Shown here piece by piece: positions 1 to 5,523 of a stretch of DNA of 7,762 nt. The DNA lies in assembly GCA_030592625.1 (NCBI GenBank), contig JAUVIY010000114.1, forward strand, positions 1 to 7,762. The letters are read 5' to 3'. Each line of letters starts with the position of its first letter. Within the stretch, counting starts at the first letter, position 1. Under the pieces are notes generated by a model. It was not told the origin of the DNA and made no database searches. It saw nothing but the letters and a program-made list of their open reading frames with translations. The DNA comes from Spirochaeta sp. Lineage in GTDB: Bacteria > Spirochaetota > Spirochaetia > DSM-2461. A program made the translations under genes and the position numbers.

Positions 1-393
1 ACAGAAACCGAGCTTTCTCAATATCTTCCCGTCTCAATCGTGTCAACTCAGGGATTTGTGGTAGAATTCGAAATAGGAAATCTTACCTCTCTGGGAGCCT
101 TTTATGCCAAACGTCCATCGGAGACGTTCTCCTGGGAGTTTCGGACAACCACTTTCCTGCGGAGTGCCCTTGGACCTGTATCGACGGGTCTGGTGCCCAG
201 TACATCAACAGACGGGTATTTTCTGGGACAGGAAGGACTGATGAGCTTCTTCTGGCGGCCGAAGTCCGATTTCGGATGGGGTTTCAAAGTCGGTATCCTG
301 TATCCCGGGGATCCGATTGTTCTGGATTCGGAAATCGATGCGTATTTTCCGGTCCTGTATCGACTGGGTTTTGATTGGTCCTGGAGCTTCTAG
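1..393 (+). CDS. Outer-membrane beta-barrel protein, C-terminal fragment (5' end outside window)
   Basis: The reading frame is open from the first base, so only the last 130 residues are visible and the true start lies upstream; the GTG at position 40 is not a convincing start because it has no ribosome binding site. The visible part consists of short stretches of alternating hydrophobic and polar residues rich in aromatics (GFVVEFEIGN, TFSWEFRTTT, FGWGFKVGILYP), separated by polar turns, and the chain ends in LGFDWSWSF. An amphipathic final strand with a terminal Phe is the usual C-terminal signal of outer-membrane barrels recognised by the BAM machinery. The family cannot be named from this fragment. 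The FecR-domain gene starts 20 bases after the stop, so the two are very probably co-transcribed. The barrel assignment is inferred from strand pattern and terminus, not from a recognised domain. Confidence 0.7.
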   Translation, partial: TETELSQYLPVSIVSTQGFVVEFEIGNLTSLGAFYAKRPSETFSWEFRTTTFLRSALGPVSTGLVPSTSTDGYFLGQEGLMSFFWRPKSDFGWGFKVGILYPGDPIVLDSEIDAYFPVLYRLGFDWSWSF

Positions 394-413
394 GGCCGTA
401 AATGGAGGATGTA

Positions 414-1076
414 ATGAAACGAATCGTAATCATACTTCTGTTGATCTCTGTCGCACTGGCGGTAAGTGCTGCCGAGGTAACCGTCATCAGTGTTTCCGGC
501 AATGTGGAAATCAAGGAACCGGGAGGAGCATGGGCTGCAGCAGCCACCGGACAGGTCGTCTCAACCCGATCCATGATATCCACCGGTTTCGGCTCACGTG
601 CCAAACTGTCGGCCGGGGGTATGGAATTGACTCTCCAGTCCCTGACACGGGTCAGTATCGACAGCCTGATTGAAGACGGTGATACCACCAGAACCGCCCT
701 CTCCCTCCAGTCCGGCCGGATCCGGGCCACCCGTCCACCTGTTACCCGCAGCACACGAAGATCGATTGATTTCAGGGTAAGCACCCCTGTAGCCACCGCT
801 GCCGTACGTGGAACCGATATACTTCAGAGTCCGGACAAACTTATAACACTTGAAGGGATGGCTGAGTTATCCCAGGGACAGGCTGTTATAATGTCTCCCG
901 GCGGAACCTGGTCCTGGGCCGTCAAGGGTCTGCGTCCCATGAATCCCTTCGACCTGGTCGGTAGTAACTGGGGCGTCTCTCCTGCCGCCGGTACCATGCC
1001 CGGAGGCGACAGCGGTTCCGGTGGCCGTTCCAGAACATCCAAAAACTGGGGCTATGCCCGGATCACATTGGAATAG
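414..1076 (+). CDS. Secreted FecR-domain protein
   Basis: This gene encodes 220 residues. Residues 1-20 form a Sec signal peptide (MKR, a hydrophobic stretch, then VSAA before EVTV), which suggests a periplasmic location. Residues about 21-135 match the FecR domain: the opening VISVSGNVEIK, a Trp near residue 40, the G-x-V segment, GMELTLQSLTRVSI, the TALSLQSGRIRA strand and the diagnostic RVSTPVATAAVRGT at 121-134. The last 40 residues are rich in Gly, Ser and Arg and look disordered. In FecR proteins the domain is known from iron-dicitrate signalling, but stand-alone secreted copies without a FecI-type sigma factor or TonB receptor, as here, have no established role. An in-frame ATG at 402 exists, but GGAGG at 404-408 lies inside that extension and sits 5 bases before the ATG at 414, so 414 is preferred. 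The lipoprotein gene follows after 13 bases. Confidence 0.85.
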   Translation: MKRIVIILLLISVALAVSAAEVTVISVSGNVEIKEPGGAWAAAATGQVVSTRSMISTGFGSRAKLSAGGMELTLQSLTRVSIDSLIEDGDTTRTALSLQSGRIRATRPPVTRSTRRSIDFRVSTPVATAAVRGTDILQSPDKLITLEGMAELSQGQAVIMSPGGTWSWAVKGLRPMNPFDLVGSNWGVSPAAGTMPGGDSGSGGRSRTSKNWGYARITLE

Positions 1077-1092
1077 GGAGGATGATGTAATG
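1077..1092 (+). promoter_or_regulatory. Shine-Dalgarno site that fixes the lipoprotein start
   Basis: GGAGG at 1077-1081 directly follows the TAG of the FecR gene and sits 8 bases before the ATG at 1090. An earlier ATGATGTAA at 1082-1090 is a two-codon dead end that overlaps the real ATG through TAATG. This excludes an extended start further upstream, even though the frame is open back to 1021. Confidence 0.75.
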
Positions 1093-1794
1093 AAACGTTT
1101 TGAATACGGGAAAATAGCTGTTACGGTTCTCGCCGCTGCTGCGATTTTACTGCTCCTCAGTGCCTGCTCGGGAGTCATCGGCGGGGATATTGTCAGGATT
1201 TCATTTTCGAGCGGATCTGGGGGCAGATATATTTCAACCGACGCAAATTCCGGATATGTCGTTGTTCTGCAAAAGGACAAAGTCTATTCGCTCAATAGTT
1301 TTGAAGATAAGGCATATCAGGAATTTGAAGATGGCAATGTGTATATTACAAACCTGCCGGCTGGTGATTATATCTTTGGTATTGTTCTTATTGATGATCA
1401 AGACACGGAACCTACAGATGATGACGTTAATGTAGGTTTGGCCATCAAAGAGGTAGAGATAAAGAAAGGCTTCAACGATGTCATAATCGATGTTGGTCCG
1501 GGCATAACTACTTTCGAGATTAATACCGTGTCTTATGAGGACTTTTTCACTCCTGACGGCTATTCCGTCACATTCGCTGAGGATACCATCATCCTGGATA
1601 TCGATCGAACGGCATCAGACGAAGTGCATTTGGTTCCTAATTTGGGTTCGGCAACTGGAGTGATGATACCATCCGGAGGAGCTTCTTTGCCGAGCCCCTG
1701 GGATGTCACGGGTGAAGATGGTGTTGCAATTACTATTGCTCCTGGTGTTGACCCATTACCACACGACTATTTTCTTAATATCATTCTGGAATAG
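1090..1794 (+). CDS. Putative lipoprotein of unknown function
   Basis: The product has 234 residues. Residues 1-26 are a lipoprotein signal: a basic start (MKRFEYGK), an Ala/Leu-rich core and the lipobox LSAC with Cys26 as the lipidated residue, so the mature protein should be membrane-anchored and face the periplasm or cell exterior. I recognise no named domain. The body is strongly acidic with predicted beta-strand content. The stretch NLPAGDYIFGIVLID, about residues 88-102, resembles the strand-turn-strand end of carboxypeptidase-regulatory or CNA-B-like beta-sandwich domains, and it is followed by an Asp-rich loop (DDQDTEPTDDD) that could bind cations; both points are inference. It is the last gene of the operon, before the terminator at 1800-1829. 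Its middle part is about 40 percent GC (positions 1201-1440), clearly lower than the FecR gene beside it. Confidence 0.8.
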   Translation: MKRFEYGKIAVTVLAAAAILLLLSACSGVIGGDIVRISFSSGSGGRYISTDANSGYVVVLQKDKVYSLNSFEDKAYQEFEDGNVYITNLPAGDYIFGIVLIDDQDTEPTDDDVNVGLAIKEVEIKKGFNDVIIDVGPGITTFEINTVSYEDFFTPDGYSVTFAEDTIILDIDRTASDEVHLVPNLGSATGVMIPSGGASLPSPWDVTGEDGVAITIAPGVDPLPHDYFLNIILE

Positions 1795-1799
1795 TCTGG

Positions 1800-1829
1800 A
1801 TAAGGACCGCCCTCCGGGGTGGCCCTTAT
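1800..1829 (+). terminator. Rho-independent terminator of the envelope operon
   Basis: A hairpin starts 6 bases after the lipoprotein stop. The left arm ATAAGGACCGCCC pairs with GGGTGGCCCTTAT, with one A-C mismatch (1806/1823) and one G-U pair (1809/1820), closing a four-base loop TCCG. It is followed by a T-rich stretch that is interrupted rather than a pure T run, with TTTTTT only at 1848-1853. The position and the strong stem support a terminator. Confidence 0.7.
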
Positions 1830-1898
1830 TTGCTTCTGATTCTTCCATTTTTTATTAATGAAACACACAATAATAATCACTTGTCATACATCCATTTT

Positions 1899-1912
1899 GG
1901 AGGCTAACCATT
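1899..1912 (+). promoter_or_regulatory. Shine-Dalgarno site in front of a probable ATT start
   Basis: GGAGG at 1899-1903 is followed by six bases (CTAACC) and then ATT at 1910. No ATG, GTG or TTG occurs in this frame between the upstream in-frame stop (TAA at 1874) and the TTG at 2063. The site therefore argues for initiation at ATT. Confidence 0.55.
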
Positions 1913-2506
1913 TCTGTCAGTGACTACCAACTCTTCACCCCCCGCAGAGGCGGCAGGAATCTCGGCATCTTTCTGGCCGGTTTCTCCTTCTTCCCCATCT
2001 TTGGAATCGTCGCCATCGTTACAGGCTCTGTACCTGAAGGACTGGCTATTATCGGTTTCGGATTGCTGATATTCGCTTATATGATTCAGCGTTACTTCGG
2101 TCTCAGTAGAAAATACGGGATAAGTGAGGACGGGGTCCGGCTGAAAACCGGACGGAAATCCTTATTGCTGGCAAAAGCAGATATCGAATCCATATCGGTT
2201 CTTGATCAGGAAGCACTGGACGCATTTATCGAGGATTATTCCAGGGAAATTCTCAGTTCCAAGGGGGATATGAATATCTCCAGGTGGTACCGGTCATCCC
2301 AAAGGTACAAAAACCTGGTTCGCTATGTTTCCGTGGTGATTACAGAAGAGGAAACGCGGAAAGGCGGACCCATGAATGTCACGAACCATACGATCCACAT
2401 TGATGGACCGGCAGTACTGATTAAAACTCATGATGGGGAGTCCTGTCTGATAACTCCTGAGAATCCTTCCTTGTTCGCAGACAGACTTCGTTTCTCCGGG
2501 GTGTGA
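1910..2506 (+). CDS. Two-helix membrane protein with probable bacterial PH-like domain; apparent ATT start
   Basis: If translation starts at ATT 1910 the product has 198 residues. Residues about 18-38 (LGIFLAGFSFFPIFGIVAIV) and 42-60 (ending LLIFAYMI) form a pair of membrane helices joined by a short turn. The rest is soluble and probably cytoplasmic. KYGISEDGVRLKTGRKSLLL, then an acidic 'I-x-S-I' strand, resembles the opening of bacterial PH-like domains, which commonly follow a two-helix membrane hairpin. The charged middle (about 100-140) would be an insertion, and VLIKTHDGESCLITPENPSLF fits the last strands and helix. The conventional start, TTG at 2063, would cut through the second helix, has no ribosome binding site and is unlikely. 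The gene stands alone after a terminator. The specific function is unknown; the PH-like call is by pattern only. Confidence 0.65.
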   Translation: MSVSDYQLFTPRRGGRNLGIFLAGFSFFPIFGIVAIVTGSVPEGLAIIGFGLLIFAYMIQRYFGLSRKYGISEDGVRLKTGRKSLLLAKADIESISVLDQEALDAFIEDYSREILSSKGDMNISRWYRSSQRYKNLVRYVSVVITEEETRKGGPMNVTNHTIHIDGPAVLIKTHDGESCLITPENPSLFADRLRFSGV

Positions 2507-2525
2507 TACCTTATCATCCGGTATC
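2505..2525 (+). terminator. Weak hairpin after the PH-like gene
   Basis: GATACC at 2505-2510 pairs perfectly with GGTATC at 2520-2525 around a nine-base loop, followed on the plus strand by the T-rich stretch CTTGTTCATTCTTCTTTTT. The stem overlaps the stop codon and is only six pairs long, so termination here is tentative. On the minus strand no T tract follows it, so it is not a convincing terminator for the converging gene. Confidence 0.35.
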
Positions 2526-2530
2526 CTTGT

Positions 2531-2914
2531 TCATTCTTCTTTTTCCGGAATATTGAAGTGCCGGCTGTCGAATCGTTCACCGCCTAGCCAGAGGTCAATT
2601 TTTATTCCATCCCCTATACGTACGACGTCTGAATGTTTAATCTGCCAGCCCAGGAGATTCAGCCTGGAAGATCCCAACAGATCGTGACCGGTCATGGCAC
2701 CGTAATAGGCGGCCAGCTCCGGCCTTTTGCGACTGTTCAGGGTTTTTTCAAGTTGTTCAATGTCTTCATCACTGTGTTTGCAGTCGTCGATGATGGCCAG
2801 ATGCAGTCCGTCTTCTTCCTGATGGAGGGAGATCACCACACGCATGGGGTCTTCATCCAGGACGTAACTGGCCATCTCACCGATGAGTTTGAGTATCAGA
2901 TCTTTACGCTTCAT
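2531..2914 (-). CDS. Small protein resembling a degenerate GHKL (histidine-kinase-like) ATPase fold
   Basis: This is a cytoplasmic protein of 127 residues with no signal or membrane segment. The order of elements resembles a GHKL ATPase of the anti-sigma or kinase type: an N-terminal helix (about 5-20), a strand (MRVVISL), a turn EEDG, a strand LHLAIIDD at 38-44, then GHDLLGSSRLNLLGWQIK at 77-93 in place of the usual G-rich 'GLGL' segment, and a closing strand DGIKIDLWL. The ATP-binding signatures are missing: DDCKHS stands where D-x-G-x-G is expected, and Tyr17 where the N-box Asn should be. If the fold is right, it is probably a non-catalytic or regulatory version; this is inference. The ATG lies 3 bases after the TAG of the DUF1576 gene, with GGAG of its ribosome binding site inside that gene's last codons, so the two are translated from one message. 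Confidence 0.7.
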   Translation of the reverse strand: MKRKDLILKLIGEMASYVLDEDPMRVVISLHQEEDGLHLAIIDDCKHSDEDIEQLEKTLNSRKRPELAAYYGAMTGHDLLGSSRLNLLGWQIKHSDVVRIGDGIKIDLWLGGERFDSRHFNIPEKEE

Positions 2915-2917
2915 AAT

Positions 2918-4171
2918 CTACATCTCCGATTTGTTCGTCTTGTACCACTGGATGACGGAGACGAACAATGCGGCCGTCAGTCCTCCTGCGAAACCGTTGT
3001 TGTACAGATTCATTCCGCCGTGCCAGCTGCCGGTTTGAAGTACCATGAGCAGATGGACGAATCCGGCGGCCAAACCGACCGGAATCCCGAATTCACCGGC
3101 AAGCGGGGCCAGTGTGGTACAGAAGATGGCTGCCAGAATGGGTCCCGGGGCATTCAGAGAGTTTCCTGTCAATAGAGTGGCAATAATAACCCCGGCGACA
3201 ACCGGCCAGGAGTTCTTCAGGTGGGTTCCGAATGCTCCGAATCCCATGATGGTGAGCAGCCCTCCGATTACCGGACCGTTGAACGAAGCTCCAACAAAAT
3301 AGATGTAGGCGGAGCCGATCAGGCCGATGAGCCCGCTGTTCAGCAAGGCCCCGGAGACGGATGCCATGTCGACGAAATCCGAAGGAAGACGCCCGGGAAT
3401 GGACTGAATAGCCTTCAGATCCTTAAGTGATTGCTTTCCCCCATGAATAAGTCCTGTGAAGATCAGCAAAGTGGAAAATACAGGGACCAGAAGCATCAGG
3501 AGTATGGACGGCTCGGTGTACCAGTAGAGCTGCCCCTCCCAGGAATGGCCGAAGCCTATGATGAATGCTGCGGCGAAGAGGCCGAAGAAACCGCAGGAAA
3601 GTCCCATGTTGTACAGGTTGTATCCCTGATGCAGATGCAGCATGGAAACCGCAATCGAGGGAAGGAAGAAACCGGTGATGATACCGCCGGTCAATCCGGC
3701 GAAAACGGCGGGTACCACCGGCAGACCCAATTCCCATGCCAGGGCGCTCACCAACGGTCCGAGGGCGGTCCCGAAGAGGGCTATAATCAGATAATCCTTC
3801 ATCCGCTTCCCGATCAGCCGGGCCGATATATAGACTCCCAGGATGATGGGCAGGACATTCAGCGGCGTTTTACCGAAGAGGCCGAAACCTGTCATGGTGA
3901 GGACGGCCGCGAATGTGGGACCGGACACTTCAATCCCGGAGAGATTAATCAGAAGCAGTCCTGTAAATCCGACGAGTGCGGCGTTCACCAGCGCCCCCCC
4001 GATCCCGGCGATGTCCACGAAGTCGTTTATCAGCCTGGCGGGATGAATCTGCAGATTCAGGAACCCCTGAATGGATCCCGGGAGTCCGTCACTGATGAAA
4101 GCGGTAAGAATCAGTGCTGATAAGAATAAAACGAGAATAATCTGCAGCAGTTTGTTCGATGTCGGGATAAT
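2918..4171 (-). CDS. DUF1576 family multi-spanning membrane protein; apparent ATT/ATC start
   Basis: This very hydrophobic integral membrane protein has 417 residues if initiated at the ATT at 4171-4169, or 416 from the next codon, ATC. An N-terminal helix (about 8-27) precedes HPARLINDFVDIAGIGGALV, a pattern I associate with DUF1576, a family of unknown function. The body is an internal duplication: residues about 47-208 and 262-417 align without gaps over their first third, at a distance of 215 residues (GFGLFGKTPLNVLPIILGV against GFGAFGTHLKNSWPVVAGV), and each ends with a G-x-N-L-Y-N-x-G motif. Such repeats are typical of transporters and channels, but no substrate can be named. The first conventional start, GTG at 4018, falls inside the first repeat (within DFVD) and has no ribosome binding site. 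The promoter at 4206-4234 and GGAGG at 4175-4179 both point to the start given here. Confidence 0.75.
   Translation of the reverse strand: MIPTSNKLLQIILVLFLSALILTAFISDGLPGSIQGFLNLQIHPARLINDFVDIAGIGGALVNAALVGFTGLLLINLSGIEVSGPTFAAVLTMTGFGLFGKTPLNVLPIILGVYISARLIGKRMKDYLIIALFGTALGPLVSALAWELGLPVVPAVFAGLTGGIITGFFLPSIAVSMLHLHQGYNLYNMGLSCGFFGLFAAAFIIGFGHSWEGQLYWYTEPSILLMLLVPVFSTLLIFTGLIHGGKQSLKDLKAIQSIPGRLPSDFVDMASVSGALLNSGLIGLIGSAYIYFVGASFNGPVIGGLLTIMGFGAFGTHLKNSWPVVAGVIIATLLTGNSLNAPGPILAAIFCTTLAPLAGEFGIPVGLAAGFVHLLMVLQTGSWHGGMNLYNNGFAGGLTAALFVSVIQWYKTNKSEM
2921..3388 (-). repeat. Second internal repeat of the DUF1576 protein
   Basis: This half encodes LPSDFVDMASVSGALLNSGL onward and is related at protein level to the half at 3542-4033. 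Matching landmarks are DFVD, GALxN, GFGxFG, N-x-x-P-x-x-x-GV and NLYN. The DNA itself is not noticeably repeated, so the duplication is old. Confidence 0.7.
3542..4033 (-). repeat. First internal repeat of the DUF1576 protein
   Basis: This half encodes LINDFVDIAGIGGALVNAAL onward, the counterpart of the second repeat at 2921-3388. Because the repeat begins upstream of the GTG at 4018, it shows that this GTG is internal to the protein. Confidence 0.7.
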
Positions 4172-4179
4172 GTTCCTCC
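4166..4179 (-). promoter_or_regulatory. Shine-Dalgarno site in front of ATT/ATC in the DUF1576 gene
   Basis: On the minus strand GGAGG (4179-4175) is followed by AAC, then ATT (4171-4169) and ATC (4168-4166). The spacing is 3 bases to ATT and 6 bases to ATC, so ATC has the better distance. An in-frame TAG at 4186-4184 closes the frame just upstream, and no ATG, GTG or TTG exists in frame before 4018. Confidence 0.55.
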
Positions 4180-4205
4180 AGGACTATTCAATATCGCCGA
4201 TTTGA

Positions 4206-4234
4206 ATTCTCATAGAGGATTATTCGTCTGTCAA
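4206..4234 (-). promoter_or_regulatory. Sigma-70 type promoter for the DUF1576 gene
   Basis: On the minus strand a perfect TTGACA (4234-4229) is followed, after exactly 17 bases, by GAGAAT (4211-4206), which matches four of six consensus -10 bases including the key A and final T. The expected transcript starts near 4199, giving a leader of under 30 bases that carries the GGAGG site. This supports a protein start near 4171 and shows that the DUF1576 gene can be transcribed separately from the genes upstream. Confidence 0.6.
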
Positions 4235-4252
4235 TATATATCGGAGATTCTC

Positions 4253-4741
4253 TCAGTTCAGGTATTTGAGGTATTCATCCGCCGGAATCGGTTCAGGGAA
4301 ATCGCTCGCTTCCAGATCCGGCAATGTGAAACCTTCTGATCTGAGCCATGAAACGGCTTTCCGGAAATCCGTAAAGAATCTCCAGATTATGATATCATTA
4401 AAGCCTTCATTATTGGAATCCAGCATGAATTTTGCCAGATGCATGTTTTCAGGGCTCAGGACGTAGGCGATGTAAAGGGCCTTGAAATATCCGGAAAGGA
4501 ATTGGTTGAGTTCGCGTATCTTTTCCCCGCAATCCGGTGTTTCCAGACCCCATTCCCGTCCGTTAACGATGAGGCATCTTTTCAGATCAGGTTGATTCAA
4601 TGTCATTCTTTTCCTGATTAAAGAGTTAAAAATATCGGCACAGGCCAAATTCCAGGAGCCTGAGACTGAATTCAGTGTGTAATTTTCTTCATATTTAATG
4701 GCGAATGCGCCATGGGCTTCAAATTTCGGTTTATCCCGCAT
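4253..4741 (-). CDS. Small SpoIIAA/STAS-like protein
   Basis: This soluble protein of 162 residues has no signal peptide. Its alternating strand and helix pattern resembles SpoIIAA-like (STAS-fold) proteins: a long helix after the first strands (SWNLACADIFNSLIRKRMTL), the strand CLIVNGREWGLETPD, a helix KIRELNQFLSGYFKALYIAY leading into a strand, and the ending IIIWRFFTDFRKAVSWLRSE, which matches the characteristic last strand and 'F-x-D-x-x-x-A-x-x-WL' helix of that group. I see no clear phosphorylatable Ser motif. An in-frame TGA lies 6 bases before the ATG, so no longer start is possible, and there is no recognisable Shine-Dalgarno sequence. It follows radC by 38 bases and precedes the DUF1576 promoter. 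The family call is by pattern and only moderately supported. Confidence 0.65.
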   Translation of the reverse strand: MRDKPKFEAHGAFAIKYEENYTLNSVSGSWNLACADIFNSLIRKRMTLNQPDLKRCLIVNGREWGLETPDCGEKIRELNQFLSGYFKALYIAYVLSPENMHLAKFMLDSNNEGFNDIIIWRFFTDFRKAVSWLRSEGFTLPDLEASDFPEPIPADEYLKYLN

Positions 4742-4763
4742 ACGTCAATAATAGAGTGACCGG

Positions 4764-4793
4764 GTGGAACCTTCAATCTCTACAGGGTTCCAC
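4764..4793. repeat. Inverted repeat across the radC stop codon
   Basis: GTGGAACC at 4764-4771 and GGTTCCAC at 4786-4793 form a perfect 8-base-pair stem around a 14-base loop that contains the radC stop codon. No T tract follows on the minus strand, so it is not a standard terminator. It could reduce read-through from radC into the STAS-like gene or stabilise an mRNA end. Confidence 0.4.
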
Positions 4794-5454
4794 TTTCCAG
4801 AAAACTGTAATATCCGGTTTCCGTGAATATCACATGATCGAGCAGTGGAATGCCAAGCAATTCCCCCGAACTCCTGAGCCTGCGGGTGAGTTCCCGGTCT
4901 TCGGAACTGGGTTCCGTGTTGCCTGACGGATGGTTGTGGGCACAGATGATGGCCGCGGCCCGGTCGGAGAGGGGATCCACGAATACTTCCCTGGGATGGA
5001 CGATGGTTCTGTCCAGAATCCCGCGGCTGATGACCCTTAACCTCAACACTTCATGGGCGCCGTTGAGGCTCAGAACCAGAAAATGTTCCTGAGGGCGGTC
5101 CGCCCAGTGGGTTACCAGGGGGAGCACATCGGCGGGCTCGCTGATTCTCCGCCTTGCCGGCCGCAGCCTGCGGCGGGCGAATTCCAGAGAAGCAGCTACC
5201 ATGGCACCCCTGGCAGGTCCGATGCCTTCGATGGCAGTGAGTTCTCCCACATCGGGGATGTCTCCGGAACCGTCAAGAACCGTCAACAGATCGAGAGCCA
5301 GGCGGCCGACACCTTTCCGGCCGTTGCCCGAGCCCAGCATCAGGGATAATAGTTCGATATCCGAGAGGGCACAGACGCCTCTTGCGGCCAGTCGTTCCCT
5401 GGGTCTTTCCTCCGGTGGCAGATCGGTGATGCGTTCGTGAACAAGGGTCTTCAT
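4780..5454 (-). CDS. radC: RadC-like MPN/JAMM-domain protein (UPF0758)
   Basis: The protein has 224 residues, the usual length of this family. Residues 1-95 form the N-terminal part with the conserved DLPPEERPRERLAARG start and a helix-hairpin-helix, LTAIEGIGPARGAM, at 72-84. Residues about 104-224 are the MPN domain with an intact JAMM zinc site: Glu123 (PQEHFLVLSLN), then His173, His175 and Asp186 in AHNHPSGNTEPSSED. All metal ligands are present, so the fold should bind zinc. Despite the name, a role in DNA repair is not established for these proteins, and the true activity is unknown. The ATG at 5454 lacks a clear ribosome binding site, but the start matches the family N-terminus. The gene is divergent from the DUF2804 gene and is the first of a minus-strand run. 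Confidence 0.93.
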   Translation of the reverse strand: MKTLVHERITDLPPEERPRERLAARGVCALSDIELLSLMLGSGNGRKGVGRLALDLLTVLDGSGDIPDVGELTAIEGIGPARGAMVAASLEFARRRLRPARRRISEPADVLPLVTHWADRPQEHFLVLSLNGAHEVLRLRVISRGILDRTIVHPREVFVDPLSDRAAAIICAHNHPSGNTEPSSEDRELTRRLRSSGELLGIPLLDHVIFTETGYYSFLESGTL

Positions 5455-5477
5455 ACCAACAATGACGCAGTGAAAGC

Positions 5478-5497
5478 CCCGAATGATTCAATTCGGG
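5478..5497. repeat. Perfect inverted repeat between divergent genes (operator or hairpin)
   Basis: CCCGAAT at 5478-5484 and ATTCGGG at 5491-5497 are exact inverted copies separated by GATTCA. The site lies 24 bases upstream of radC and 48 bases upstream of the DUF2804 ATG. It could be a binding site for a dimeric regulator, or an RNA hairpin in the radC leader. No regulator gene is nearby. Confidence 0.45.
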
Positions 5498-5523
5498 TGA
5501 AACAAAACAGGAATAAACGGATT

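Noticed and set aside
402..413. ATG at 402 as the FecR gene start
   Set aside because: It would place the GGAGG site inside the coding sequence; ATG at 414 has correct spacing and gives a normal signal peptide.
284..796. Minus-strand open frame across the barrel end and FecR gene
   Set aside because: It crosses two supported plus-strand genes and shows no domain or start signal.
1834..1880. Promoter for the PH-like gene in the AT-rich stretch
   Set aside because: TAATAAT-like -10 sequences exist, but no -35 element lies at a fitting distance, so no promoter is called.
1858..1923. 21-codon leader frame (ATG at 1858) ending 11 bases past the ATT start
   Set aside because: It has no Shine-Dalgarno sequence and no recognisable content, so a coupling role with the ATT start cannot be supported.
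3431..4120. Long plus-strand open frame opposite the DUF1576 gene
   Set aside because: It encodes a Gln/Gly/Glu-rich polar sequence without domains, is a shadow of the membrane gene on the other strand and has no ribosome binding site.
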